A DNA stretch of 51,810 nucleotides from Parvibaculum sp. (lineage in GTDB: Bacteria > Pseudomonadota > Alphaproteobacteria > Parvibaculales > Parvibaculaceae), in NCBI GenBank assembly GCA_014359855.1, contig JACIYQ010000179.1, forward strand, positions 1 to 51,810, in the 5' to 3' direction. A model generated the notes under the pieces. It ran no database searches, was not told the origin of the DNA, and worked only from the letters and a program-made list of their open reading frames with translations. The position numbers were made by a program, and so were the translations under genes. Below, piece after piece: positions 16,235 through 24,558 of the stretch; positions within the stretch are counted from its first letter, which is position 1, and the number at the start of each line of letters is the position of its first letter.

Positions 16235-17131
16235 TGCGGTCTTTCTCCTTGAAGGTTGATGAGCGCGGGCGCGTTGCGATGCGCCCATGATGAGGCGTGG
16301 CGGGTCCAGCGCCCGGGCGAGATCCACAAGAGCGAGATCGACAGTGCCGAGCTTGTCGGCCAGGCTGGCGTCTATGCCGCGCTGACCCCGATAGATCGCG
16401 GCTTCGGTGGCGCGCACGGCGTCGGGACTCATGTTCCGATTGCGCGCCACCAGGGTGACGAGGTCGGCATGGAGCGCGTCGACATCCGCCTGGATCGCCA
16501 ACAACGCCGTATCCGAGAGCGGCTCGTGGGCATTGCCCTCGATCTTGCGATCGCCCGCGTGAACGAGCGTCCATTTGAGGCCAGCCATGACGTCGGCGAC
16601 GCTCTCGTCGACATGGATGGCCACGACGCCGATGGATCCGACCTCCGCCGTCCGGGTGACGTAGAGGCGGTCCGCCACGCTGGCGATGGCAAAGGCAGCC
16701 GACAGCGCGCTTTCGCTCGCGACAGCCCAGAGCGGCTTCTGCGCGGCTTCGCGCAACGACACGAGGCGATCGACCAGGTCGAAGAGACCGCCGACCTCGC
16801 CGCCCGGCGAGTCGATCTCCAACAACACGGCCCGCACAGAAGGATCGGCCAGCGCGGCTTCCACGGCGGAGGCGATCTCGCCATAGTCGCTGGCGCCCAG
16901 AAGACTGGTGAGCCAGTCGCCACGCGTCACCAACGGTCCGAGGATCGGCACCACGGCGATGCCGGGACCGGTAACGGAATGGCTCGCCACCGGCGGCGCA
17001 TCGCGGGCCGGAAGCATGGCCGGCCGTGTATCGAGCATTGGGCCGGCGGCGAGCAGGCCGTCGAGCGCCCGCGGGGCGATCGCCAAGGGCCGGCCGCCGA
17101 GCCGGGTGAGCAGCGGATTCAATCGCGTCAT
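15815..17131 (-). CDS. S49-family head maturation protease fused to scaffold domain
   Basis: A 438-residue protein, lambda gpC-like. Residues about 45-290 are an SppA/ClpP-fold protease: a LLEIDSPGGEVGG oxyanion-hole motif, a SALSAAFAIASVADRLY segment that would hold the nucleophilic serine, and AEVGSIGVV. The later part of the fold is around VARNRNMSPDAVRATEAAIYRG, across a short turn. From residue 300 the chain is Ala/Glu/Pro-rich and coiled, as in phage scaffolds. The ATG at 17131 has GAGG upstream and lies 7 nt after the portal stop; an upstream in-frame Met exists within the portal gene but lacks support. It would cleave scaffold and possibly portal during head maturation. Confidence 0.87.
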   Translation of the reverse strand: MTRLNPLLTRLGGRPLAIAPRALDGLLAAGPMLDTRPAMLPARDAPPVASHSVTGPGIAVVPILGPLVTRGDWLTSLLGASDYGEIASAVEAALADPSVRAVLLEIDSPGGEVGGLFDLVDRLVSLREAAQKPLWAVASESALSAAFAIASVADRLYVTRTAEVGSIGVVAIHVDESVADVMAGLKWTLVHAGDRKIEGNAHEPLSDTALLAIQADVDALHADLVTLVARNRNMSPDAVRATEAAIYRGQRGIDASLADKLGTVDLALVDLARALDPPRLIMGASQRARAHQPSRRKTAMTVESDLNPAAEDAAVEETNASDPETLGTPQPAAPAAPPEATEAQTDQTAERLRAEYAEIAAIAAQGARLGVAIDAADAMAKGVAPHALRSSILDALAARAEASSVVAVGPSPAGSPASNGGESPIVRRARERASANRS

Positions 17132-17138
17132 GGAAACC

Positions 17139-18614
17139 TCAGTCGGCGGCGACTTTCGCCTGGTTGTCCGCTGGTGCTGCCTGAGCATCGTTCAGCAGCG
17201 TGGGGTCGGAGGATGCGCTGCCGAAGGAGAGGCCAAGCTGACGCTCTCGCGCACGGTCCGCAGCAATCTCGGCATCGACCTGATCGGCGTCATAGCCGCG
17301 CTCGGCGAGCGCCTGCGTCCGGCTCTTCAGCCCGGCCTCGATCTGTTCGATCTCGGCGCGGGCGTCCTTCAGCGGATCGACCCAGTCCCATTTGGGCGGC
17401 AGCCAGGAACAGCCGAGATAAACGCGCCTCTGCTGTTCGTAATCGGGCAAGGCAATCGCGCCCGCCATGACCGCCGTATCGAGCCATCGCGCCCAGACCC
17501 GTCGACAGATTTGCCAGACCATGACCGAGTGCTGGTAGGCCTCGATGCGGCGGCGGAACTCGAGGAGCGCGAGCCGCGAGTTCGAGTAGTTTGCCTTCAG
17601 CATGTCATTCGACAGATACGCATACGGGATGCCGAGCGCCGCCGAGACCTGCAGCAACGTGCGGTACTGGAACGGCTCGTAGGTCTGGCCGACATCGGCA
17701 GGCGCCGAGGTCTGCACTTCCTCGCCCGGCTCCAGCATGACGATCTGGCCGGGCTGCAGGTCCATCGTTCTTTCGCCACCTTCGTCACTCTCGGCAATGT
17801 CGAAGGGCTCCGCCGGCGCCGGCGTGGTGATGAAGAGCGCATGCATCGCCGCGACCTTCTTCCGGTCGAGCTCGGCATCGTCGTACTGATCGAGCAGGAA
17901 CAGCTTCACGATGCCCGGCGCAAAGCGGGAAATCCCGCGCAACTGCCCAGCATCGACCGGATCGATGACGTGGATGACCTCGGCCGCCGGCACCCGCACG
18001 GTCTCGCCGGCGAGCCCTGGATCGGTCACGTCACCCGGATGGCGGCGCAGGAAGTGGTAGGCGACGCGCCTGCCGATCCGGTCGAACTCGATGCCCTGAC
18101 GGACGACATTGCCGCCGGGAAGCTGCTCGTTGCGGCTGAGCGGCAGCATCTCGGAGGGGATCATCTGCAGCTGCAGCGGCACCATGAGCCCGTCCTCGGG
18201 CCGGCGCGGACGGAAGCGGAAGAACACTTCGCCGGCGATGAATACCTCGCGCGCGGCGCGCCGCTGCTGGCCATAGAAATCGGTGAACCCCTCGGCGTCG
18301 CTGTCGTCGGTCCAGTCGAGCCAGAGGCGCTGCACGCGCGCCTTGAGTTCGGCATCGGCGATCAGGGACGACGGCTTGATGCCGTCGCCCACCACATTGC
18401 CGGCCCAACTCTCGATGGCGTTCGCCGCATAGCCGTTGTTCCGGACCAGCCATCGGGCGCGCGCGGTGATGTCGGCGCCGGCGGCGGCGATCAGCGTGTT
18501 GAGATGCGCCCGGCTCGGTTGGAAGTGCCGCAGCCTTCGGCTTGCCTGTCCCGCTTCAAAGCCGCCCACCAGAGCGCCGATGCGGCGGCGCCACCGTGTG
18601 ATCGATTCCAGCAC
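17139..18614 (-). CDS. Portal protein, lambda gpB family
   Basis: A 491-residue portal protein of the lambda family, starting at GTG 18614. It would form the twelve-subunit ring for DNA entry at the capsid vertex. Visible family features are RARWLVRNNGYAANAIESW near residues 50-70, the GEVFFRFRPR segment, VIHVIDPVDAGQLRGISRFA and a YSNSRLALLEFRRRIEAYQ helix near residue 350. Length is typical. The Ala/Ser-rich C-terminal tail may be trimmed by the downstream protease. Confidence 0.92.
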   Translation of the reverse strand: MLESITRWRRRIGALVGGFEAGQASRRLRHFQPSRAHLNTLIAAAGADITARARWLVRNNGYAANAIESWAGNVVGDGIKPSSLIADAELKARVQRLWLDWTDDSDAEGFTDFYGQQRRAAREVFIAGEVFFRFRPRRPEDGLMVPLQLQMIPSEMLPLSRNEQLPGGNVVRQGIEFDRIGRRVAYHFLRRHPGDVTDPGLAGETVRVPAAEVIHVIDPVDAGQLRGISRFAPGIVKLFLLDQYDDAELDRKKVAAMHALFITTPAPAEPFDIAESDEGGERTMDLQPGQIVMLEPGEEVQTSAPADVGQTYEPFQYRTLLQVSAALGIPYAYLSNDMLKANYSNSRLALLEFRRRIEAYQHSVMVWQICRRVWARWLDTAVMAGAIALPDYEQQRRVYLGCSWLPPKWDWVDPLKDARAEIEQIEAGLKSRTQALAERGYDADQVDAEIAADRARERQLGLSFGSASSDPTLLNDAQAAPADNQAKVAAD

Positions 18615-18617
18615 GAG

Positions 18618-18830
18618 TCAGAGCCCCTTGCTTGCCGTCGTGCGAACGATGCGACGGCGCGCGCCGGTTTGCTCCTCGGCGATCCGCCGTTCGAGGTCGC
18701 CGAGGGCGGCCGCCATTTCGGCATCGCTCGCATAGGTGATGCGGCGCCCCTCGACCTCGACGGTGCGCACGCCGCGCCATCGGGCGGCGAGCAGCGCATC
18801 GCGGCGCGCGATCATGTCCTCAAGCGTCAT
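18618..18830 (-). CDS. Head-tail connector, gpW-like
   Basis: A 70-residue protein between large terminase and portal, the position of lambda gpW. It has the expected small alpha/beta plan: helix (LEDMIARRDALLAAR), a two-strand hairpin (VRTVEVEGRRITYA), then a second helix (AEMAAALGDLERRIAEEQ) and a basic tail. It would join the packaged head to the tail connector. Size, order and layout all agree. Confidence 0.77.
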   Translation of the reverse strand: MTLEDMIARRDALLAARWRGVRTVEVEGRRITYASDAEMAAALGDLERRIAEEQTGARRRIVRTTASKGL

Positions 18831-18840
18831 GGTCTCGGTC

Positions 18841-20817
18841 TCAACTCAGATAGCTGGGCGTGAACACCCGTCGGCCGCGCCGGGCAGGCGCTCGTCGCAC
18901 CAGTCCCGCGGAGGCGATCTCTGGCGCGCCGGGGTCAGAGGCCGTCGTCTCTGGCGCCGCTGTGTTGCTCGGATCGAGCGAGCCGACCTGGCGTTCGAGA
19001 TCGCGCCATTTCTCCTCGCCCCAGCGGTCGGCGCCGGCGATCCAGGCGGCGGCACGGGCATAGACCCGGCAATCCAGCGCCTCGTTGCGTTCGCGCAGCT
19101 TCTGCCATTCGAGCCGCTGAAACCCGCGCCTGGTCTTCACCGTCACCAGCTGCTCGGCGACGAACTGCTTGCACCACTCGCTGTCGGCCCAAGCCGGCAG
19201 GTGGATGGTCCCTGCGGGAAAGCGCGCGCCTCCGGCACGCTCCTCGTCGGTCGGCCGTCCGAGCCGGAGGTAGCGATAGGTCTCGGCCTTGAAAGTCGAG
19301 ACCGCGACCGACCACAGCCGCGCGCCGCGCCGCAGTCGCTTGCCGCCGGCTGTCGCATCGACAAAGGTCGGCCCGGAGACCGGGCTCGCCCGATTGAAAC
19401 CCTCGACACCCTTGACCGGCGCCACCTGCGCGAAGCCGGCGCGCCGGGCCCAGCCGTAGACCGAAGGCGCCTCGAAGCCGGTGTCGATCGCGAGGCGCGA
19501 CAGGCCCATCGCCGTCCCCGAGGCGTGCGGCCAGTTGCGGCCCAAGAGACCGTCCAACGCGGACCATGCGGCGGCATGTTCGGGGCCGCCCTCGATGACA
19601 ATGTGGTCGACGAGCCAGCTCTCCAGCCCGCGCCCCCAGGCCCAGACGTCGACCTCGATCCGGTCCTTCTGGACGTCGGCGCCGGCGGTGAGAAACAAGC
19701 CGCCCATCGGCACTGTGCCGGCTGGCCAGCTCTCCCTGCGATCGTAGAGCCGCTGCCAGTCCGGCGCCTCGCCCGTCTCGACCCAGGTCTCCCCCAGCGA
19801 GGTGTTGACGAAGGTCTTCATCGCCTCGTCGCCGTGATCCTTCGCTGACAGAAAGGTGCGCACCATGGCTTCCAGACGGACCCAGGAGGAGTAGACCTCG
19901 TTCAGGTGAAAGCCGGCGATGCCGTCGAACGGGGCCTCGGCCCGCCATTCGCCCCTGCGCACGGCGGCCCAGCGCTCGGCGTCGCTCCAATGCGCGCCGC
20001 AATGGCGGCATTGGTATCGCGCGGTCTCCGGCCGGTGGGCGCCGTCCGCCTCGCGGTCCCAGCGAACCTGCTCCCAGACCAGCGTCTGATGCTCGCCGCA
20101 TTCCGGGCACGGCACGAAGAAGCGGCGCCTGTCGCTTTCGGCATAGGCGGTCTCGATCCGGCTCGCGCCACGGATGGTCGGCGTCGAGACCAGCACGATC
20201 TTGCGGTTCCAGAAGGTGACGGTGCGCTTCTTCGCCAGATTGACCGGATCGCCCTCGGCGCCGGCGCTGAACGGATAGCGGTCGACCTCGTCGCACAGAA
20301 GGATGCGGATCGGCCGGCTGGCGAGGCCCGAAGGCGCATTGGCGCCGACGATGGTCAGATGCCCGCCGGGAAACTTCTTGTGCAGGATCTTGTTCGACCC
20401 GTCCCGCGACTTCGGATCCGAGATTCGCCCATGCAGACAGGGCGTATCGCGCGCCATCGGCGAGAAACGGTCCTTCGACCAGGTCTCCGCATCGCGTTCC
20501 GTCGGCATCACCACCATCACCGGCGCCGGGTCCTGGTCGATGTGGAATGCAACGGTGTTGAGCAGCACCTCCGTCTTGCCGGTCTGGCTCGACGACATCA
20601 CGACGACGCTTTCGACCGCTGGATCGGAGATCGCGTCCATGATGCCGCGCTGGTAGATGGCCCGCTCCGTGCGCCAGCGGCCGGGCTCGGCGCTGGCTTC
20701 GGAACTCAGGCGGCGCCTGGCGTCGGCCCACTCACTGATCGTCAGGGTCGGCGGCGGCGCCAGGATCGTCAGCGCCTTGCGCGTCGCCTGCGCCAGCCGC
20801 GCCGGCCCCTTCAGCAT
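18841..20817 (-). CDS. Terminase large subunit, GpA family
   Basis: A 658-residue packaging motor of the lambda GpA type, with ATPase and nuclease domains. The ATPase has the adenine-binding/Walker A region VVVMSSSQTGKTE and a Walker B at IRILLCDEVDRYP. A zinc-ribbon-like CPECGEH...CRHCGAH pair follows, with a FHLNEVYSSWV motif between the domains. The C-terminal nuclease part includes AGADVQKDRIEVDVWAWG and LAIDTGFEAP, supplying metal-binding Asp residues. The start at 20817 is chosen because the protein then begins MLKGPARLAQAT. It still overlaps the small-subunit gene by 86 nt. Confidence 0.9.
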   Translation of the reverse strand: MLKGPARLAQATRKALTILAPPPTLTISEWADARRRLSSEASAEPGRWRTERAIYQRGIMDAISDPAVESVVVMSSSQTGKTEVLLNTVAFHIDQDPAPVMVVMPTERDAETWSKDRFSPMARDTPCLHGRISDPKSRDGSNKILHKKFPGGHLTIVGANAPSGLASRPIRILLCDEVDRYPFSAGAEGDPVNLAKKRTVTFWNRKIVLVSTPTIRGASRIETAYAESDRRRFFVPCPECGEHQTLVWEQVRWDREADGAHRPETARYQCRHCGAHWSDAERWAAVRRGEWRAEAPFDGIAGFHLNEVYSSWVRLEAMVRTFLSAKDHGDEAMKTFVNTSLGETWVETGEAPDWQRLYDRRESWPAGTVPMGGLFLTAGADVQKDRIEVDVWAWGRGLESWLVDHIVIEGGPEHAAAWSALDGLLGRNWPHASGTAMGLSRLAIDTGFEAPSVYGWARRAGFAQVAPVKGVEGFNRASPVSGPTFVDATAGGKRLRRGARLWSVAVSTFKAETYRYLRLGRPTDEERAGGARFPAGTIHLPAWADSEWCKQFVAEQLVTVKTRRGFQRLEWQKLRERNEALDCRVYARAAAWIAGADRWGEEKWRDLERQVGSLDPSNTAAPETTASDPGAPEIASAGLVRRAPARRGRRVFTPSYLS

Positions 20818-21301
20818 CAACGGCGATGGTCGGGAGGCTGGCGAGTTCCGCGAGCGCTTCGGTGATCGCGTCGCGGATCTGCGCGCGCGTGCCGGCAATG
20901 GTGGACTCCTCATGGACCAGCGGCGCCAGCCTGTCGGGCAGGACCAGCAAACGTGCGCGCAGGCGGGCCAGCACGGCGATCCACGCCTCCTCGACCTGAG
21001 CGGCCGGCAAGAGGTCGCCGCGCCGGACAGCTGCGTCCATTTCGGCGAGATCGGCCTTGGCCTTGATCAGCCGGGCGCGCTCGACACCGAAATCCGCGGC
21101 GCCCGTCTGCGACCGCGTCGCCAGCTCGCGCAGGTAGCGCACATAGCCGCGCACCGTGCCGACGAGGTCGTAGCGCCCACGTTCGGGGCCGGTGCGAGCT
21201 GACGCCGGGATGATCCCGTCGCGCGCCAGCTGCTGGACCCGCCTTTCGGTCAGGTCCAGGAGCCGGGCGATGACCGCGATGGGTTGGGTATTGGTCGCCA
21301 T
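20732..21301 (-). CDS. Terminase small subunit, Nu1-like
   Basis: A 189-residue protein of the DNA-packaging Nu1 type, which recognises the packaging site and recruits the large subunit. It opens with a winged-helix-like DNA-binding segment (IAVIARLLDLTERRVQQLARDG, over two helices), then RYDLVGTVRGYVRYLRELA and a long helical region. The C-terminus is a low-complexity Ala/Gly/Asp tail that lies within the overlap with the large-subunit gene. It is the first gene of the late minus-strand block. Confidence 0.85.
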   Translation of the reverse strand: MATNTQPIAVIARLLDLTERRVQQLARDGIIPASARTGPERGRYDLVGTVRGYVRYLRELATRSQTGAADFGVERARLIKAKADLAEMDAAVRRGDLLPAAQVEEAWIAVLARLRARLLVLPDRLAPLVHEESTIAGTRAQIRDAITEALAELASLPTIAVDAEGAGAAGAGDAQGADDPGAAADPDDQ

Positions 21302-21448
21302 GAACGGGGGCCGCTCCCGGGCAAGATCAGGTCATGTCGGGAGCCCCGCCATCACTGCAGAAAAAGCAATGAAATGATGCACTTATCGACTTGATGAGGG
21401 TGCCGATCAGAGCCTGTATGGCGTCACCATCAAGCGCTGGAGACCGCC

Positions 21449-21670
21449 ATGACCAAGTCCCGAAACACCGCTTCCGCCCTCGACGCTTTCATCGCCAAGA
21501 AGGCGGAGATCGACGCGATGCTGGAGCGCATCAAGGCCCTGAGCGACGACCATTTCGACACCAGCCCCGACGAGATCAATTGGGGCCACGTCGGAACCCT
21601 CGCGCACTATGCCGAACTCCTGAAGCGCATCACCGACGCAGCCTTCAAGGAGGGCGAGCACGCCGATTAG
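21449..21670 (+). CDS. Small hypothetical phage protein
   Basis: A 73-residue, acidic, mostly helical protein on the plus strand, divergent from the terminase genes. It shows FIAKKAEIDAMLERIKALSD, likely a coiled helix, then a second helix (VGTLAHYAELLKRITDAAF). No family is recognised. It is the first of three small plus-strand genes lying between the late and early minus-strand blocks. The 147 nt before it must contain its promoter and that of the late genes, but no strong consensus was seen. Confidence 0.66.
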   Translation: MTKSRNTASALDAFIAKKAEIDAMLERIKALSDDHFDTSPDEINWGHVGTLAHYAELLKRITDAAFKEGEHAD

Positions 21671-21773
21671 GCGCACCACTTCCCGCCTTCGCCCCGATGG
21701 GATCGCCCTCGGGGCTCGGGGCAGTAGTAGGTCCGCGATGGTCGCGCGCCTCTCCTGAAGAAGGATTGCCCCA

Positions 21774-22319
21774 ATGACCAAACTCTCCGACACACAGACG
21801 ATCGTCCTCAGCGCCGCTGCGCAGCGCGCGAACATGCTGGCTCTACCGCTCCCGAAGAACCTCAAGGGCGGCGCAGCGCAGAAAGTGATCGCCTCGCTCA
21901 TCAAGCAGGGCCTGCTCGAAGAGATCGATGCCGACACGCGCATCGGCGAACACATCTGGCGCGAGACCGGCGACGGCCACGGCGTCACACTCGCGATCAC
22001 CGAGCACGGGCTCGCCGCCATCGGCATCGAGCCGGAGGCCTCGCGTGACGCTGCGGAATCGACGCAAAGCGATCATGCTGCCGTCAAGACGCCATCGAAG
22101 CCAAATGCCCGCGAAGGCAGCAAGCAGGCCCAGCTGATCGCCATGCTGCAGGGCGCCGACGGAGCAACCATCGCCGAAATCGCTGCCGCATTCGGCTGGC
22201 AACCGCATACTGTGCGCGGCGCCATCGCCGGGGCGCTCAAGAAGAAGCTCGGGCTCGATGTGACCTCCGAGAAGGTCGACGGACGCGGTCGGGTCTACCG
22301 CCTCAGCCGGGAGGGCTGA
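21774..22319 (+). CDS. DUF3489 domain protein
   Basis: A 181-residue protein. The C-terminal 70 residues match DUF3489 (GSKQAQLIAMLQGADGATIAEIAAAFGW, spanning two helices, then QPHTVRGAIAGALKKKLG and VDGRGRVYRL), a winged-helix DNA-binding-like domain common in alphaproteobacterial phages and islands. The N-terminal 95 residues form another possible winged helix (IKQGLLEEIDADT, a wing, then ITEHGLAAIG), so the protein may have two DNA-binding heads. A regulatory role in the phage is likely but not shown. Confidence 0.82.
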   Translation: MTKLSDTQTIVLSAAAQRANMLALPLPKNLKGGAAQKVIASLIKQGLLEEIDADTRIGEHIWRETGDGHGVTLAITEHGLAAIGIEPEASRDAAESTQSDHAAVKTPSKPNAREGSKQAQLIAMLQGADGATIAEIAAAFGWQPHTVRGAIAGALKKKLGLDVTSEKVDGRGRVYRLSREG

Positions 22320-22323
22320 GGCT

Positions 22324-22569
22324 ATGGCGAGGATCACCATCCACGACCGTCTCGTCGCCGCCCTACAGCACCGAGGCGAAGCGATCATCGCTGATGCACG
22401 CTCGACCCGCTACACGGTCCTCACGCGAACGCGCCGGGAAACCGGCGAGCAGGTCGGCTTCTATTTCGTCGGCCGTGCCGGCGCGCTCCGGGCCGGCCGC
22501 ACCGTTGCCGAGAGCCGGCCGGTGGGCGCCGACTTCCGGGCGAAGCTGCTCGGCATAACGACCAGCTGA
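22324..22569 (+). CDS. Small hypothetical phage protein, beta-rich
   Basis: An 81-residue basic protein starting 4 nt after the DUF3489 stop, so probably in the same operon. It has alternating beta segments (RYTVLTRTRRETGEQVGFYFVG, over a hairpin) and an Arg/Ala-rich end. No family is recognised with confidence. It ends just before a strong terminator hairpin. Small proteins of this kind often accompany DUF3489 in phage islands. Confidence 0.6.
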   Translation: MARITIHDRLVAALQHRGEAIIADARSTRYTVLTRTRRETGEQVGFYFVGRAGALRAGRTVAESRPVGADFRAKLLGITTS

Positions 22570-22586
22570 CACGTCATCCTCACTGA

Positions 22587-22619
22587 GCCGCCGCTGCCCG
22601 CCATGGGCGGCGGCGTTTT
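22587..22619 (+). terminator. Rho-independent terminator between convergent genes
   Basis: An eight-base perfect inverted repeat (GCCGCCGC at 22587-22594, GCGGCGGC at 22607-22614) with a 12-base loop is followed by GTTTT. It lies between the end of the plus-strand trio and the end of the minus-strand DUF7220 gene. It should stop plus-strand transcription from running into the early operon. Confidence 0.75.
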
Positions 22620-22621
22620 GC

Positions 22622-22843
22622 TTATGCAGTCCAAGAGCGCATCCTCTCGAACATGCGCCGCACGGCATAGCTGCGCGCCACGGATACCAGCGTGAATAGA
22701 GCGCCGATCAACAGATTGTCGCTCAGGGACACCTGCAGACCGAACAGCGGGAAGACCGCGATCTGGGTCAGCACGGCCACGCCGTAACCGATCGCGACAT
22801 TGCTCAACGCCTCGATCAGGGACATTCGGCGCGACTGCATCAT
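22622..22843 (-). CDS. Small membrane protein, DUF7220-like
   Basis: A 73-residue protein with two hydrophobic segments (about 13-33, NVAIGYGVAVLTQIAVFPL, and 42-55, NLLIGALFTLVSVA). It starts MMQSRRMSLIEAL and has a basic C-terminus (RRMFERMRSW). This layout matches a small phage inner-membrane family annotated as DUF7220. Its start overlaps the methyltransferase stop in an ATGA. It is the last gene of the long minus-strand early operon. Function unknown. Confidence 0.74.
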   Translation of the reverse strand: MMQSRRMSLIEALSNVAIGYGVAVLTQIAVFPLFGLQVSLSDNLLIGALFTLVSVARSYAVRRMFERMRSWTA

Positions 22844-24162
22844 GCGGCGTCCTGATCGCTGTCACGAGTGCCGACGCGCTCGGTCTTCACCTCGTCGAAG
22901 CTGCGATTCTCGCCCTCCAGCCTTGCCGATTTCCCGGTGAAGGCCTGCCAGCGGTTGACGATCACGTCACAAAAGGTCTCGGAGAGCTCAAGCCCGAAGA
23001 CGCGTCTCCCCGTCCGCTCGCCTGCGATGAGTTGCGAGCCCGAGCCGGAGAACGGCTCGTAGCAGATTTCCCCCGGCACGGTGTGCAGCTCCATCGGCAG
23101 CGTGAACACGCGCACCGGTTTCGAGGTCGGGTGCTCCCGCGTCTCGATCTCGCTCGACGGGATGGACCACACCGTCGTCGGCCAGTTCTCGAAGCCTTCG
23201 CGGTTGACGCGCGGCTTGTTGCCCGAGCGCCAGCCGAACAGGCAGGGCTCGTGCGCCCACAGCATGATCGAGCGCGTGAGCACCGGACGGCTCTTGGCCC
23301 AGATGATCTGCTGGTGATGCAGCACGTCGAACTTGGACCAGCAGGCTTCCAGCATTGCCTGGCGCCGCGAGGCATGCCAGCAATACCAGGCCGCGTCCTC
23401 CTTGATGGCGCAGTCGATGGCGACCTGCATGAAGGCCTCGTAGAACTGCGGCCCCTGGGATGAATCGTCCCAGTGCTTCTGCTCGATGTAGTCGTCGGAC
23501 CAGTCCTTGTTCGCGATCTTCTTGGCGCGGGCGGACGCGTTCTTCTTCGTCGGATGGTTGGTGCCGTCATAGTCGACGAGATAGGGCGGATCGGTCGCGA
23601 ACAGCGCGGCGCGCTCGCCGTTCATCAGGCGGGTGACGTCCTCGGCCGAGGTCGAGTCTCCGCAGAGCAGGCGGTGGTCCCCGAGGATCCAGAGATCGCC
23701 GCGGCGGGTGACGGGCGTGGCGGGCGGCTCCGGAACCTCGTCTTCGTCCACCAGCCCCTCGACGGGCGCCTCGGCCAGGAGACGGGCCAGTTCGTCGTCC
23801 TCGAAACCGGTCAGCGCCAGGTCGAACTCGTCGAGCTTCAGATCGGCCAGTTCGAGCTTGAGCAGCTCGTCGTCCCAGCTCGCATTCTGATGCGAGCGGT
23901 TGTCCATCAGCCGGTAGGCGCGCAGCTGCGCCGGCGTCAGGCCATGCGCGACATGCACCGGCACGCTCGTCATGCCGAGGCGCTTGGCCGCCTCGTAGCG
24001 GGTGTGACCGACGATGATCACCATGTCCTCGTCGACGACGATCGGCTGACGCCAGCCGAACTCGGCCAGCGAGGCGGCGACCGTGGCGACAGCCTCCTCA
24101 TTGCGGCGCGGGTTGCGCGCATAGGGCACAAGCTTGTCGATCGGCGTTTCGACGACGTCCAT
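22840..24162 (-). CDS. ParB-domain / DNA adenine methyltransferase fusion
   Basis: A 440-residue protein. Residues 1-100 are a ParB/Srx-like domain (YARNPRRNEEAVATVAASL, then IIVGHTRYEAAKRLG). From about 150 on there is an N6-adenine or N4-cytosine methyltransferase: catalytic DPPY, a recognition region, and a C-terminal SAM-binding block (EHPTSKPV, EPFSGSGSQLIAGE). DPPY before the SAM motif indicates the beta class. No restriction partner is adjacent, so it is probably a phage orphan methylase that protects phage DNA or affects replication. The ATG at 24162 begins MDVVETPIDKLVPY, the expected family start; upstream in-frame codons look non-coding. Confidence 0.88.
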   Translation of the reverse strand: MDVVETPIDKLVPYARNPRRNEEAVATVAASLAEFGWRQPIVVDEDMVIIVGHTRYEAAKRLGMTSVPVHVAHGLTPAQLRAYRLMDNRSHQNASWDDELLKLELADLKLDEFDLALTGFEDDELARLLAEAPVEGLVDEDEVPEPPATPVTRRGDLWILGDHRLLCGDSTSAEDVTRLMNGERAALFATDPPYLVDYDGTNHPTKKNASARAKKIANKDWSDDYIEQKHWDDSSQGPQFYEAFMQVAIDCAIKEDAAWYCWHASRRQAMLEACWSKFDVLHHQQIIWAKSRPVLTRSIMLWAHEPCLFGWRSGNKPRVNREGFENWPTTVWSIPSSEIETREHPTSKPVRVFTLPMELHTVPGEICYEPFSGSGSQLIAGERTGRRVFGLELSETFCDVIVNRWQAFTGKSARLEGENRSFDEVKTERVGTRDSDQDAA

Positions 24163-24513
24163 GGTCGGTCCGGTGCGATGGGTGAAGGATCTGATCCGGC
24201 GGTCGCGAAGCCCGCCGTTGTTCTGTGCCGGCGAAACGGGTCCCGCTTCGCCGATGCGCTCGAAACGAAACGCCCCCGACCGGCGGCTTCGCCATCGTCG
24301 AGGCACGCAGACGCCTAAGTGTTTGGATTCACGAGCGCGAGGATGCTGGCGAAACGAAATGGCCTATTTCGGCGCCGTCACTGGGCAAGCGTCGCGCCAT
24401 TGCCGCCAGCATACGATTTCGGCCAGGGAGGAACCGTGCATCGCCGGTCGGTGGTCATCCCCGCACGCGGCTCGCCCGAGCATGACCAAGAACTAGCCCA
24501 AATCGCCGATCTG
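24163..24513. other. Gap between methyltransferase and DUF6362 genes without a recognisable gene
   Basis: About 350 bases contain no reading frame with convincing protein composition on either strand. The part next to 24162 is the leader of the methyltransferase gene. The middle (about 24310-24420) is less GC-rich than its surroundings. Apart from the short repeats at its right end, no promoter, RNA gene or terminator could be supported. Confidence 0.5.
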
Positions 24514-24558
24514 TGTCTCGCCGGGAAATGTCTCAGCGAAAATTGTCTCACGCATCAA
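24514..24558 (+). repeat. Three direct repeats of TGTCTC at an exact 15 bp period
   Basis: TGTCTC occurs at 24514, 24529 and 24544, each followed by a 9 bp segment that is A-rich at its end (two of the three contain GCGAAAA- or CGGGAAA-like sequence). They abut the stop codon of the DUF6362 gene. Such a helically spaced array can be a protein-binding site. Short TGTCTC-type multiple repeats also recall transposon ends, and a remnant insertion end is possible. Confidence 0.5.

Noticed and set aside
22840-24162. Part of a restriction-modification pair
   Set aside because: The methyltransferase has no nuclease partner nearby and lies in the phage early operon. An orphan phage methylase is more likely.
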